64,000 bases of DNA, from the NCBI GenBank assembly GCA_965216135.1, contig CBDCFL010000024.1:620001-684000 (forward strand), read 5' to 3'. The position numbers were made by a program, and so were the translations under genes. Of this stretch, positions 54,128-63,415 are shown piece by piece. The notes beneath the pieces were generated by a model, which was not told where the DNA came from, did not search any database, and worked only from the letters and a program-made list of their open reading frames with translations. The stretch is from CBDCFL01 sp965216135. Lineage in GTDB: Bacteria > Pseudomonadota > Alphaproteobacteria > Rhodobacterales > Rhodobacteraceae. Positions within the stretch are counted from its first letter, which is position 1. Every line of letters begins with the position of its first letter.

Positions 54128-55903
54128 ATGACCGATATTCCAACTCCGCTTCAACCTGATATTCCGCCGGCCGAGGTGCCCGACGTTGAGCTGTATCATG
54201 CCAAATCCTACTGGACGAAATACGTCTTCTCGCAGGATGCAAAGGTCATCGCGTTACAATACTCCGGCACGGCGGTTGGTATTGGTTTGGTCGCCCTGGT
54301 TCTTTCCTGGTTGATGCGGCTGCAGCTTGGATTTCCTGATCTGTTCGATTTCATTACGCCTGAAACCTATTACCAGTTTGTCACCATGCACGGCATGATC
54401 ATGGTGGTCTATCTTTTGACCGCGCTGTTTCTGGGCGGCTTCGGCAATTACCTGATCCCGCTGATGGTCGGGGCCAGGGACATGGTCTTTCCCTATGTTA
54501 ACATGCTGAGTTTCTGGATCTATCTGCTGGCGGTGCTGGTGCTGGTGGCGAGCTTTTTCGTGCCTGGCGGTCCGACGGGGGCCGGGTGGACGCTCTATCC
54601 GCCGCAGGCGATCCTGGGTGGCACGCCTGGCGGGCAAGACTTGGGCATAGTCCTCATGCTTGTTTCGCTCATTCTGTTCATTATCGGCTTTACCATGGGC
54701 GGGCTAAATTATGTCGTCACGGTTTTGCAGGGTCGCGCCCGCGGCATGACTCTGATGCGTATGCCCCTGACGGTTTGGGGCATCTTTACAGCAACGGTCA
54801 TGGCGCTGTTGGCGTTTCCGGCGCTACTGGTCGCCTCGGTCATGATGCTGTTCGACCGGCTTCTGGGGACAAGTTTCTTCATGCCGTCGCTTGTCGAATT
54901 CGGCGAGCAACTGCAATACGGCGGTGGCAGCCCGATATTGTTCCAGCACCTGTTCTGGTTCTTCGGCCACCCCGAAGTCTACATCGTTGCCCTGCCCGCC
55001 TTCGGAATCGTATCTGATCTGATCTCGACGCACGCGCGCAAAAACATCTTCGGCTATCGGATGATGGTCTGGGCGATTGTCGGCATCGGTGCGCTCAGCT
55101 TCATCGTTTGGGCGCACCATATGTATGTCAGCGGTATGCACCCCTATTTTGGCTTCTTCTTTGCTACGACGACGCTGATAATCGCGGTTCCAACGGCGAT
55201 CAAGGTTTACAACTGGGTTCTCACACTCTGGCGAGGCGACATCCATCTGACAATTCCGATGCTATTTGCGCTGGGCTTCATCGTGACCTTTGTGAATGGC
55301 GGGCTAACCGGGCTGTTCCTGGGCAATGTTGTTGTCGATGTTCCCTTGTCTGACACCATGTTCGTTGTCGCCCATTTTCATATGGTTATGGGTGTGGCGC
55401 CGATCATGGTGATCATGGGCGCGATCTATCACTGGTATCCAAAAATCACCGGGCGGATGCTAAGCGACAGCATGGGCCAGTTCCATTTCTGGGTCACATT
55501 CGTGGGCGCCTATGCGATCTTTTTCCCGATGCATTATGTCGGATTGGTCGGTGTCCCGCGGCGCTATCCTGAGCTGGGAGACCCAGCATTCGTCACCCAA
55601 AGCGTTGATGGTCTAAATGCGTTTATCAGCCTGGCAGCGTTCGCCGTCGGGTTTGCGCAGATCGTGTTCCTATTCAATATCTTCTGGAGCCTGCGCCACG
55701 GTCGCGATGCCGGCGGCAATCCGTGGCGGGCCACGACGCTGGAATGGCAAACACCGGTAACCCCGCCACCGCATGGCAATTGGGGCGACGAAACGCCGGT
55801 CGTCTACCGCTGGGCCTATGACTACAGCGTTCCAGGTGCGCCCGAAGACTTTATTGCGCAGAACGATCCGACCCAAGTCAGCGGGCAAGAGCATATAACA
55901 TGA
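54128..55903 (+). CDS. coxN: Cytochrome c oxidase subunit I, coxN-like
   Basis: A 591-residue haem-copper oxidase core with about twelve membrane segments. Haem a ligands are His88 (TMHGMIMV) and His418; haem a3 ligand His416 (AHFHMVMG); CuB ligands His281, His330 and His331 (GHPEVY and WAHHMYVSGM), with the His281-Tyr285 crosslink pair and Glu283 typical of A1-type oxidases. It reduces O2 to water and pumps protons. Downstream subunit III begins inside its stop codon (ATGA overlap at 55900). Confidence 0.93.
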   Translation: MTDIPTPLQPDIPPAEVPDVELYHAKSYWTKYVFSQDAKVIALQYSGTAVGIGLVALVLSWLMRLQLGFPDLFDFITPETYYQFVTMHGMIMVVYLLTALFLGGFGNYLIPLMVGARDMVFPYVNMLSFWIYLLAVLVLVASFFVPGGPTGAGWTLYPPQAILGGTPGGQDLGIVLMLVSLILFIIGFTMGGLNYVVTVLQGRARGMTLMRMPLTVWGIFTATVMALLAFPALLVASVMMLFDRLLGTSFFMPSLVEFGEQLQYGGGSPILFQHLFWFFGHPEVYIVALPAFGIVSDLISTHARKNIFGYRMMVWAIVGIGALSFIVWAHHMYVSGMHPYFGFFFATTTLIIAVPTAIKVYNWVLTLWRGDIHLTIPMLFALGFIVTFVNGGLTGLFLGNVVVDVPLSDTMFVVAHFHMVMGVAPIMVIMGAIYHWYPKITGRMLSDSMGQFHFWVTFVGAYAIFFPMHYVGLVGVPRRYPELGDPAFVTQSVDGLNAFISLAAFAVGFAQIVFLFNIFWSLRHGRDAGGNPWRATTLEWQTPVTPPPHGNWGDETPVVYRWAYDYSVPGAPEDFIAQNDPTQVSGQEHIT

Positions 55904-56604
55904 CCGTCATCCTGGCATTCCTGGTGATCGTCCTCGGCGTCGCGGCATGGTGGCTTTTGCGTCAGGGATTAATGACCAAGCCCTGGCTGGAAACAGGCGT
56001 CGATACAATCCAGCCGGGCAGCGACCGGATGAGCCCGCCGCTGTCAAAGGTTGGATTGGGCATATTCCTTGTTGTTGTCGGCAGTCTGTTCGCGCTGTTT
56101 CTGAGCGCCTATTTCATGCGAATGGCATATTCCGACTGGCGGCCCGTGCCAGTGCCGCGGATGGTCTGGATCAACACCGGTCAGCTGATCGTCAGCAGCA
56201 TCCTGTTGCAAAGCGCCGTGGCCGCCTCTCGCAACGGCGACCGCACCACACTTAAGCTGAGCCTGCTGTTTGGGGCTTTGGCCGCGGTGGGATTTTTGAT
56301 CGGTCAGCTGATGGCGTGGAATGAACTGTCGTCCACCGGCTATGCCCTGACCGAGAACCCGGCCAACAGCTTTTTCTTTATGATCACTGGCATACACGGG
56401 TTGCATATTCTTGGCGGGCTTGTCGCTTTGGGTGTGCTGATACCCGATGTCTTGACCGACGGACCGATCGACAGGCTGATCCGCAGATCGGAACTTTGCG
56501 CGACTTACTGGCACTTCCTGCTTTTGATCTGGGTTATCATATTGTTCGTGTTGATCGGCTGGGCGAACAAGCTCGTCGAATTCTGCGGTCAATTGCTGAG
56601 TTAG
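55900..56604 (+). CDS. coxO: Cytochrome c oxidase subunit III, first copy (coxO-like)
   Basis: A 234-residue membrane protein. An extra N-terminal segment (ILAFLVIVLGVAAWWLLRQ) precedes the subunit III-like core: LGIFLVVVGSLFALFLSAYFMRM, AWNELSSTGYALTENPANSFFFMITGIHGLHILGG and YWHFLLLIWVIILF. The GxHGLHxxxG and YWHF motifs are conserved in subunit III. It starts within the coxN stop. Together with the next gene it gives two subunit III proteins of identical length, as in the Bradyrhizobium CoxO/CoxP pair. ATG follows directly. Confidence 0.85.
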   Translation: MTVILAFLVIVLGVAAWWLLRQGLMTKPWLETGVDTIQPGSDRMSPPLSKVGLGIFLVVVGSLFALFLSAYFMRMAYSDWRPVPVPRMVWINTGQLIVSSILLQSAVAASRNGDRTTLKLSLLFGALAAVGFLIGQLMAWNELSSTGYALTENPANSFFFMITGIHGLHILGGLVALGVLIPDVLTDGPIDRLIRRSELCATYWHFLLLIWVIILFVLIGWANKLVEFCGQLLS

Positions 56605-56616
56605 AGGGACCAACAC

Positions 56617-57321
56617 ATGACTGAAGCCTCATCATCTGATCGACCCGACGGCATGCAGGGAGTCGTGTCTGACTGGGCATCCGACCAGCGCGCGTTCAAA
56701 AACGTGTCCTGGGGCAAATCGATGATGTGGATCTTCCTGCTCAGCGACACATTCATCTTCAGTATCTTCTTACTGTCCTACATGACGGTGCGCAGCTCGA
56801 CGAAGGTCGAGTGGCCCAATGCCAGCGAAATATTCTCGCTTCATATCGGCGGCTCAGACGTGCCACTTATCCTGATTGCGATCATGACGTTTGTGCTGAT
56901 TTCCAGCAGCGGGACCATGGTTATGGCAGTGAATTTTGGCTATCGGCGCAGCCGCAAGGCGACCGCCGCCTTCCTGCTGGTGACCGCACTTCTTGGCGCG
57001 GCATTCGTTAGCATGCAGGCGTTCGAGTGGACCAAGCTCATATCCGAAGGCGTGCGCCCCTGGTCAAATCCATTCGGCGCCGAGCAGTTCGGGGGCATAT
57101 TCTTCATGGTCACCGGATTTCACGGGACCCATGTTTCGATCGGGGTGATATTCCTTCTGATTATGGCGCGAAAAACCTGGCGCGGAGACTTTGATACGGG
57201 CCGACCGGGGTATTTCACCAGCCGAAAAAGCCACTACGAAGCCATCGAGATCATGGGGCTATACTGGCATTTCGTCGATCTCGTCTGGGTATTTATCTTC
57301 GCATTCTTCTATCTTTGGTAA
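56617..57321 (+). CDS. coxP: Cytochrome c oxidase subunit III, second copy (coxP-like)
   Basis: A 234-residue subunit III with a longer soluble N-terminus (about 35 residues), then SMMWIFLLSDTFIFSIFLLSYMTVR and FMVTGFHGTHVSIGVIFLLIM, with the ending EIMGLYWHFVDLVWVFIFAFFYLW. The FHGTHV and YWHFVDLVW motifs are those of canonical subunit III, more so than in the first copy. AGAGGGA lies before the ATG. It follows coxO after 12 bp and precedes the small subunit IV gene. Confidence 0.88.
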   Translation: MTEASSSDRPDGMQGVVSDWASDQRAFKNVSWGKSMMWIFLLSDTFIFSIFLLSYMTVRSSTKVEWPNASEIFSLHIGGSDVPLILIAIMTFVLISSSGTMVMAVNFGYRRSRKATAAFLLVTALLGAAFVSMQAFEWTKLISEGVRPWSNPFGAEQFGGIFFMVTGFHGTHVSIGVIFLLIMARKTWRGDFDTGRPGYFTSRKSHYEAIEIMGLYWHFVDLVWVFIFAFFYLW

Positions 57322-57330
57322 GGCGCGGGC

Positions 57331-57696
57331 ATGGAAAAAGCAGCTAATGAGGCGCAGGCACAAGCGATTGCGGTCACGCATGACGAAGGCCAGCATCACC
57401 CGCTGAGGGTCTATTTCATAGTATGGGGGTGGTTGTTTGTCCTGAGCGCCGGCTCATACATGGTTGACTATATCGGCTTTCAGGGTCTGCTCAGGTGGAC
57501 GCTCATCCTGATTTTCATGATGGCCAAGGCAAGCCTGATCGTTTCCATCTTCATGCATTTCCGCTGGGAGAGGCTGGCGCTGACTTACGCCATCTTGCTG
57601 CCGACGGTGGCGGTACTGGCGTTTGTCGCGATCATGTCGTTCGAAAGCGATTACACGCTGTTTATGCGCGTGGAATATTTCAGCCCTGCGCGGTAG
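57331..57696 (+). CDS. Cytochrome c oxidase subunit IV-like small membrane protein
   Basis: A 121-residue protein of the CyoD/CtaF (subunit IV) type. A His-rich N-terminal stretch (THDEGQHHPLRVY) precedes three membrane segments: FIVWGWLFVLSAGSYMVDYI, LLRWTLILIFMMAKASLIVSIFMHF and LPTVAVLAFVAIMSF. The KAxLIVxxFMHFRWE block is the family hallmark. It assists assembly of the haem-copper oxidase. Its 3' end overlaps that of the convergent gene at 57680 by 17 bp. Confidence 0.85.
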   Translation: MEKAANEAQAQAIAVTHDEGQHHPLRVYFIVWGWLFVLSAGSYMVDYIGFQGLLRWTLILIFMMAKASLIVSIFMHFRWERLALTYAILLPTVAVLAFVAIMSFESDYTLFMRVEYFSPAR

Positions 57697-58519
57697 CTGG
57701 CGCGGCTTTGCCATCTTCGATCGGTTCGACGAGCTTGCGATAAAGATGCCATGTCGCGTGGCCCAGGACAGGTAATGCCACCACCAGCCCGGCAAGCCCC
57801 GGCAAGGCCCCCAGAAATAGGCCTCCGACAACAATAAGCCCCCACGCGATCATCGGAATGGGATTCAGCATTGCCGCTGATATCGAAGTCTTTATTGCGG
57901 ATACCGCACCGACGTCACGATCCAGAAGGATGGGGAATGCGATGACGCTGGTGCACAGCACCACGACGGCAAAACAAAACCCTATGCCGTTTCCAAGCAA
58001 GATGAGCGTCCAGCCACGCGGGGTGCTAACAATGTCATAGAGCAGTTCAAATGTGACATTTTGCTGTTCGCTGCCATAGAGCCAGAAAAAGAGTAAGCTG
58101 GCGGCGAGAAGCCATGCTAAAAACAACAAAACCAGCAGTCCCCCAACCGCGATCATCGCCGGAACCGCCGGCGACTTCCTGACATTGAACGCATGCCGCC
58201 AGGAGGTGTCCATTCCCAATTCCCGCCGCCGGCTGATCTCGTAGAGCCCAATCGCGGCTAGAGGTCCAATCAACGCAAATCCGGACAATAGCGGAAACAA
58301 CAGTTGAAAGGCGTTACCTCCAGAAACGAATGTGAACAACAATATGCCAATGACCGGGTAAATTATGACAAGAAATATGTAGTGCGAAGGTCGCTCGACA
58401 AAATCGTCAAAACCCGCCCGCAGCGCGTCCAGCACGTCGGAAATCGTGATCTGGCGCACCTTGATTTCTTCGCCTCGAGCAGAGCTCGACGAAAAAACGT
58501 GAAATCCTTCCATGGACAC
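57680..58519 (-). CDS. DUF2189-family integral membrane protein
   Basis: A 279-residue membrane protein with about six hydrophobic segments (for example YIFLVIIYPVIGILLFTFV, LLVLLFLAWLLAASLLFFWLYG and GLIVVGGLFLGALPGLAGLVVALPVLGHATWHLYRK). The VRQITISDVLDALRAGFDDF start and GHATWHLYRK end are typical of DUF2189, a family often found beside cytochrome oxidase genes and sometimes misnamed as oxidase subunits. Its function is unknown. It lies convergent to the oxidase operon. Confidence 0.78.
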   Translation of the reverse strand: MSMEGFHVFSSSSARGEEIKVRQITISDVLDALRAGFDDFVERPSHYIFLVIIYPVIGILLFTFVSGGNAFQLLFPLLSGFALIGPLAAIGLYEISRRRELGMDTSWRHAFNVRKSPAVPAMIAVGGLLVLLFLAWLLAASLLFFWLYGSEQQNVTFELLYDIVSTPRGWTLILLGNGIGFCFAVVVLCTSVIAFPILLDRDVGAVSAIKTSISAAMLNPIPMIAWGLIVVGGLFLGALPGLAGLVVALPVLGHATWHLYRKLVEPIEDGKAAPATAQG

Positions 58520-58665
58520 CTCTCCCGGTTCAGCTCGGGTCTAACAACACAAATACGCTATGACAATATGGTCTGGTCACAACTCCCGCGCCTGGTTGAA
58601 AATCTTCGACGAAACCACCGGCGGGCCCGGGTTCCCCCTTTGGTAAGCCAAGTATCGATTGGAAT

Positions 58666-59316
58666 TTGCCGTTGCAGCGGCGGGGCCGTGCTTGCTTTCT
58701 ATTTGACGAGCCGTTGTCCAACCTTGACGCCAAGCTGCGCGCTGATTTGCGGGTCGAGATCAAGCGCCTGCACCAGCAGCTTGAAAACACAATGATCTAT
58801 GTCACCCATGACCAAATCGAAGCAATGACACTGGCCGACCGGATCGCGATTATGAAAGACGGGTTGATCCAGCAGCTTGCTTCGCCAAACGAGATTTATA
58901 ACCGGCCTGCAAACAAATACGTTGCTGATTTTATCGGCTCACCTTCGATGAACTTTTTTGAAGGCGTCGTGGAAACCGGCGGTGCTCCGGTCATGCGCAC
59001 ACAGGGCATCGATATTCCGCTGGCCGGTTATCCCTTTGCAAACGGGCCGATAGATGGAGATGTCTGGTTTGGCATTCGACCTGAGCATATTCTCACCGGC
59101 GATCAGACGGCATCAGCGCCCGTGCGCCATGCGGTTTCAGTCGATCTCGTAGAACTTCTCGGCTCGGACACTCTGGTCTGGGCGACTTTTAATGACATGC
59201 GCGTGCACATCCGTCTGGGCGGGCAGGCGAATGTGTCGGCCGGCAAAAGCCTGGACATTGGGTTCGATCCGGCACTTGCGCCGATCTTCGATAAATCTAA
59301 CGAACTCCGCCTTTGA
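58666..59316 (+). pseudogene. ABC importer ATPase (UgpC class), 5'-truncated
   Basis: The frame holds only the second half of a UgpC/MalK-type ATPase: Walker B FLFDEPLSNLDAKLRADLRVEIKRL, the H-loop YVTHDQIEAM, then the C-terminal domain (SPNEIYNRPANKYVADFIGSPSMNFFEG and GIRPEHIL). Walker A and the LSGGQ signature are absent, and upstream sequence (58555-58665) does not supply them. The remnant cannot bind ATP. It probably belonged to the sugar-uptake locus whose enzymes start at 60185, before most of the transporter genes were lost. Confidence 0.85.
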
Positions 59317-59348
59317 CCCAGCATTGCTAGGGCTTGTTGACGTTTAGG

Positions 59349-59376
59349 GATTCCCAAATCGGCTGATGACTGATTC
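59349..59376 (+). promoter_or_regulatory. Paired GANTC leader of the IS5-family element
   Basis: GATTC inside GGGATTCCC at 59349-59353 and GATTC inside TGATTCA at 59372-59376, 23 nt apart, exactly as in the IS630 elements. Flanking bases match IS630B over GGGATTCCCAAATCGG and TGATTCAAGGTTG. The transposase start follows 26 nt later. Confidence 0.6.
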
Positions 59377-59402
59377 AAGGTTGCAAACAGAGGAGAGCAG
59401 CC

Positions 59403-60154
59403 TTGATCCGCACAGTTCTGACCGACGCCCAATGGGCTGTCATCGCACCGCACTGCCTTGGCCGGGAATGCGACCCCGGTCGCACCGGCCCTGACCCGCG
59501 CCGGTTTGTCGAGGCAGTTCTCTGGATCTCGGGGACCGGATGCCCCTGGCGCGACCTGCCGGAAGAGTTCGGGCGCTGGAACAGCGTGTTCAAGCGCTTC
59601 CGAAGGTGGGTGAGGGCCGACGCTTTCTATCGTATGTTCAGGGTATTAGCCGAAGATGCAGACTTCGAATACACGATGATCGACGGTAGTATCGTCAAAG
59701 TCCACCGACACGGTCAGGGCGCAAAAGGGGGACTCAAAGCCAAGCCATCGGACGCTCTCGCGGCGGGATAACGACAAAGATCATGGCTCTGACGGACGCG
59801 CTCGGCAATCTGATCGACTTCCGCCTTCTGCCCGGTCAGGCGCATGACCTGCGGGGTACCGCCGCACTGATCGAGGGCCTCACCTGCGACCAGTTTCTCG
59901 CCGACCGTGCCTTCGACGCGAACTGGCTGCGCGAAGCGCTGACCAGTGTCGGGATCGAGCCGGTAATCCCTCCAAAATCAAACCGCCGCTTCCCGGCGGA
60001 GTTCGACCGCCACACCTACAAATGGCGTCACCTGGTCGAAAACTTCTTCGGAAAGCTGAAGGAATACAGAGGGATCGCAATGCGTTCCTGCAAAACAGAT
60101 GACAGCTTCAAAGCATTCATCTCGCTTGCTGCAATCGTCATTCAAACACGATGA
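59403..60154 (+). CDS. IS5-family transposase in two frames (probable -1 programmed shift)
   Basis: The first frame starts at TTG 59403 (MIRTVLTDAQWAVIAPH) and holds GCPWRDLPEEFGRWNSVFKRFRRW and the first catalytic Asp in TMIDGSIVKVHRHG; it ends at 59771. The second frame continues TQSQAIGRSRGGITTKIMALTDALGN, with FLADRAFDANWLR (second Asp) and VENFFGKLKEYRGIA (Glu). The shift is at A4G5 (near 59725), a classical -1 slippery site used by the IS427 group, so one fused protein of about 250 residues is likely. The element is probably active. Confidence 0.82.
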
Positions 60155-60184
60155 ACGTCAACACCCCCTAGTAGGAAACCGAAC

Positions 60185-60928
60185 ATGGACGTGTCTTTTC
60201 AGCTTTACAGCGCCCGCAACTTTCCACCCCGGAGCGATGTCGTCGCACTGCTTGCGCGTTGCGGATATACGCAGACCGAAGGCTTCTTTGGCATTTACGA
60301 TAATCCGCGAGAGTTTCGCGCGCTTCTCGACCAACATGGGCTGACCATGCCCTCGGGCCATCTGGGCCTGGATATACTTGAGGATGACTTCGGCAAGGCT
60401 GTTTCCCTCGCACGGATTTTTGACATGAAAAAGATTTACTGCCCGTATTTGATGCCAGCTGACCGGCCCAACGATACCGAAGGCTGGCAGGCGCTGGCCG
60501 GCCGCCTTGCCAGCATCGGCAAAAAAGTCGCAGACGAAGGTATCGGTTTTGGATGGCACAACCACGATTTTGAATTCAAGACGCTCGCGGATGGAAGCCT
60601 GCCAATGCAAATCCTTCTCGACAGTGCACCCGACCTTGAATGGGAGGCCGACATCGCATGGATTGCACGCAGTGGCGCTGATCCGCTGGACTGGATCACA
60701 AGGGCCACCGGGCGGATCAGCGCGGCCCATGTCAAAGACATCGCGCCGCATGGCGAAAACCTCAACGAAGATGGCTGGGCCGATGTGGGCGACGGCGTCA
60801 TGGCCTGGAAAACGATCACGGGAGCGCTGCGCGATGCGGGCGTCGGGCTCTTCGTTATAGAGCACGACAATCCTTCTGATCTCGAACGCTTTGCCAGGCG
60901 TTCAATTGCCGCTTTCTCGGCGTTCTGA
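60185..60928 (+). CDS. Sugar phosphate isomerase/epimerase-like TIM-barrel protein
   Basis: A 247-residue xylose-isomerase-like barrel from MDVSFQLYSARNFPP. Metal-site patterns include GIGFGWHNHDFEFK (His, Asp), WEADIAWIARSGADP and ISAAHVKDIAP, with VGDGVMAWKTI and a final Glu in GLFVIEHDNP. The nearest assigned groups are inosose dehydratase/isomerase-like and 3-keto-sugar epimerases; substrate not determinable. It forms an operon with the dehydrogenase 9 bp downstream. The upstream promoter is now separated from the old ATPase gene by the IS5 element. Confidence 0.82.
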   Translation: MDVSFQLYSARNFPPRSDVVALLARCGYTQTEGFFGIYDNPREFRALLDQHGLTMPSGHLGLDILEDDFGKAVSLARIFDMKKIYCPYLMPADRPNDTEGWQALAGRLASIGKKVADEGIGFGWHNHDFEFKTLADGSLPMQILLDSAPDLEWEADIAWIARSGADPLDWITRATGRISAAHVKDIAPHGENLNEDGWADVGDGVMAWKTITGALRDAGVGLFVIEHDNPSDLERFARRSIAAFSAF

Positions 60929-60937
60929 GGAGCCGGA

Positions 60938-62059
60938 ATGAACGAAAAACTCGGCATTGGCATCATCGGTTGCGGCAACATATCGGCCGCATATTTTCGC
61001 CTTGGCCCGCTGTTTCGACACTTTGAGTTTCGTGCCTGTGCGGATGCGGTCCCAGAGGCCGCAATTGCGAGGGCCGAGGAATTTGGTCTCCGCGCCCTCA
61101 GCGTCGATGATTTGCTGGCCGACGATGACATCGACATCGTCGTCAACCTTACGATCCCACGGGCGCATTTCGAGGTGTCAAAGAAAGTGCTGCAAGCCGG
61201 CAAGCACGTCTATTCGGAAAAACCCTTTGTCCTGGCAGTGGCTGACGGCGAGGTATTGGCGCAAATCGCCTCCGAGAATGGCCTTCGCGTGGGCTCTGCG
61301 CCTGACACGTTTCTTGGCGGTGCCCATCAGCTTGCGCGGCACCTGATCGACACCGGCGGTGTCGGCAAGATCACCTCAGGCACCTGTTTCGTTCAAAGCC
61401 CGGGCATGGAAATGTGGCACCCCAACCCGGATTTCTTTTTTCAGCGCGGCGGTGGACCGATCCTTGATCTGGGCCCTTATTACATCTCGAACCTGGTGCA
61501 GCTGCTTGGGCCGGTCAAACGCGTGGGTGCGATGAGCTCAAAAGGCTCCGAGTTCCGCACCATTACCTCTGAACCGCGCTACGGAGAAAAGATCAAAGTC
61601 GAAACGGCCACGACCGTACATGCGTTGATCGAGTTCCATTCGGGCGCCAGCGTCACGTTTTGCGCCAGCTGGGATGTCTGGCAGCACGGCCATTCCAACA
61701 TCGAACTCTACGGTCAAAATGGCACGTTGTACGTCCCCGATCCGAATTTCTTCGGCGGTGATGTGCGATTGACCGAAAAAAGCGCGTTTGTCGCTGCCGC
61801 GCCGAACTGGGAGCACCCATTGGGCGTGGAAAACGCGGATGGACATGCGAATTATAGCGCGGCGGGACTGGCCGACATGGCCCAAGCCATTCTAACCAAC
61901 CGGCCACACCGTTGCTCGCTGGAATTCGCGCTGCATGTTGTCGATGTGCTGACCTCGATCCTGGCTTCGGGCGACAAAAAGCAATTTGTCGATGTCGCTA
62001 CCACCTGCAATCGCCCCGCGGCGCTGGACATTGACGCCGCACACGGCCTTTTGGTTTGA
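60938..62059 (+). CDS. Gfo/Idh/MocA-family oxidoreductase
   Basis: A 373-residue dehydrogenase with GIGIIGCGNISAAYFR as nucleotide-binding loop and the catalytic Lys in HVYSEKPFVL. Where many relatives have D-x3-H, this protein has LDLGPYYISNL (D-x3-Y), a variant seen in part of the family. AGGAG precedes the ATG. Paired with TIM-barrel isomerases on both sides it resembles 3-keto-glycoside or inositol-derivative pathways. The exact substrate cannot be given. Confidence 0.82.
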   Translation: MNEKLGIGIIGCGNISAAYFRLGPLFRHFEFRACADAVPEAAIARAEEFGLRALSVDDLLADDDIDIVVNLTIPRAHFEVSKKVLQAGKHVYSEKPFVLAVADGEVLAQIASENGLRVGSAPDTFLGGAHQLARHLIDTGGVGKITSGTCFVQSPGMEMWHPNPDFFFQRGGGPILDLGPYYISNLVQLLGPVKRVGAMSSKGSEFRTITSEPRYGEKIKVETATTVHALIEFHSGASVTFCASWDVWQHGHSNIELYGQNGTLYVPDPNFFGGDVRLTEKSAFVAAAPNWEHPLGVENADGHANYSAAGLADMAQAILTNRPHRCSLEFALHVVDVLTSILASGDKKQFVDVATTCNRPAALDIDAAHGLLV

Positions 62060-62199
62060 TTGAAGGAGCGGGAGTGATCAGCGTGGTCTCTATCTTGGCA
62101 CCAAATACCGGTAAGCGAGCAGATCGCTGCGGCAGGCCAATCCGTTTGGCCTATGCTGGCCGCCCGCAATTTGAAAACTTGTAACCACTGGAAATCGTC

Positions 62200-62801
62200 A
62201 TGCCCAACCCGATCAAAGGACCCGCCCTTTTTCTCGCCCAGTTCGCCAGCGACGACGCCCCGTTCAACTCTCTGGAAAGTATCACCAAATGGGCGCCGGC
62301 CTGGGCTACATAGGGGTGCAAATACCTACTCTGGATGCGCGGATGTTTAATCTGGACCGCGCCGCCGAGAGCCACGATTATTGCGACGAAATCAAGGGCA
62401 TCTGCGGCGATGCGGGCGTCGAAATCACCGAGCTTTCCACGCATCTTCAGGGCCAACTTGTTGCGGTGCATCCGGCCTACGATCTGGTCCTGGATGCATT
62501 TGCTCCGGCACAGGTGCGAGGCAACCCGGCGGCGCGCACCAGTTGGGCAATTGACCAACTCACCAAAGCTGCGGTCGCCAGCCGAAATCTTGGCCTCGAC
62601 ACGACCGTCAGCTTCACAGGGTCGCTTGCATTTCCCTACCTATATCCATGGCCAAAGCGGCCAGTTGGCCTTGTCGAGGAAGCCTTTGGCGAGCTGGCGG
62701 CGCGCTGGAAACCGATACTTGACGTCTATGAGGATCATGGTGTCGACATCGGCTTTGAAATTCATCCCGGCGAAGATGTTTTTGACGGCGCAACGTACGA
62801 G
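62200..62801 (+). pseudogene. Sugar phosphate isomerase-like gene, frameshifted and cut by IS21
   Basis: The gene starts MPNPIKGPALFLAQFASDDAPFN, but the frame shifts near 62292 (SITKWA should run on into GLGYIGVQIPTLDARMFNLD). It continues through ITELSTHLQGQLVAVHPAYD, VSFTGSLAFPYLYPWP and VDIGFEIHPGEDVFDGATYE, then ends at IS21-type repeats near 62802. The barrel's C-terminal third is missing. It was the third gene of the small operon after 60185 and 60938. Bases 62060-62199 hold no recognisable gene. Confidence 0.82.
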
Positions 62802-62805
62802 TGCA

Positions 62806-62870
62806 TATTCCGGGATATCCGCCCACCTATTCCGACAACATCCGCCCATTTGTACCGGGGTATCCGCCCA
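62806..62870. repeat. Three spaced IS21 terminal repeats
   Basis: Units at 62806-62825, 62828-62848 and 62851-62870 share CCG...ATCCGCCCA, with a period of about 22-23 nt. Such multiple end repeats are the transposase-binding sites of IS21 ends. Confidence 0.75.
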
Positions 62871-62907
62871 GCTTTGACGCGTTGCCGTGAGGCCTTGGTT
62901 TTTGATA

Positions 62908-63415
62908 TCAGTTTTCTGGCGTTTCGTCACGTAGTTGAGGGTCTTTCTTTCGGAAGGATTGTCCGTCGAGTTCGAGCCGGTAGGCGTTGTGCACCAGCCG
63001 GTCGAGGATGGCATCTGCGAAGGTGGGTTCACCAATAATTTCGTGCCAAGTATTAAGCGGGAGTTGACTTGTGATTAGGATGGAACCGTTGCCGTATCTG
63101 TCTTCGACGATCTCCATCAAGTCGCGCCTTTGGCTAGCGTTCAGACGGTCCGGCCCCCAGTCATCCAAGATCAGTAGCTGGGTTTTGGTCAGTGCCTTGA
63201 AGACACGCGGAAAGCGTCCGTCACCGTGGGCCAACTCCAACTCGTCAAACAATCGCGTGGTGCGTTTATAGAGGACGGTCACGCCGTCGCGGCACGCCGC
63301 TTGGGCCAACGCGCAGGCCAGCCAGGTTTTGCCGACACCGCAGGGGCCAGTGATCATCAAGTTGCGCTTGTCTTTGATCCATTTGCCGCTGAGCAGGCTT
63401 TGGAACAACGCCTTA
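62908..63415 (-). pseudogene. istB: IS21-family IstB, N-terminally truncated by IS630B
   Basis: The frame is open into the IS630B junction at 63415 and ends at 62908. It holds LFQSLLSGKWIKDKRNLMITGPCGVGKTWLACALAQAA (Walker A), LLILDDWGPDRL (Walker B) and ILITSQLPLNTWHE. The first roughly 90 residues of IstB are missing in front of the junction, or lie beyond the IS630B copy outside the window. As seen here it cannot be translated as a full protein. It differs from istB at 842. Confidence 0.85.

Larger units (their letters stand above)
59331..60167 (+). mobile_element. IS5-family element (IS427-like) at a CTAG target
   Basis: The left end reads GGCTTGTTGACGTTTA and the right, read inward, GGGGTGTTGACGTTCA. 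CTAG lies on both sides (59327-59330 and 60168-60171); the duplicated core is TA or CTAG. The element sits between the truncated ATPase and an intact sugar-isomerase-like gene. Confidence 0.82.
62802..63415 (-). mobile_element. Second IS21-family element, end and istB part only
   Basis: The element starts at about 62802 with three spaced repeats of the IS21 end type and contains istB. Its other part is cut at 63415 by the IS630B copy or lies beyond the window. It is clearly different in sequence from the IS21 at 682-4871. Confidence 0.75.

Noticed and set aside
62806..62870. Short CRISPR-like array (three repeats with similar spacing)
   Set aside because: The spacers are too short and the repeats lie at the end of an IS21 element, where such binding-site repeats are expected.
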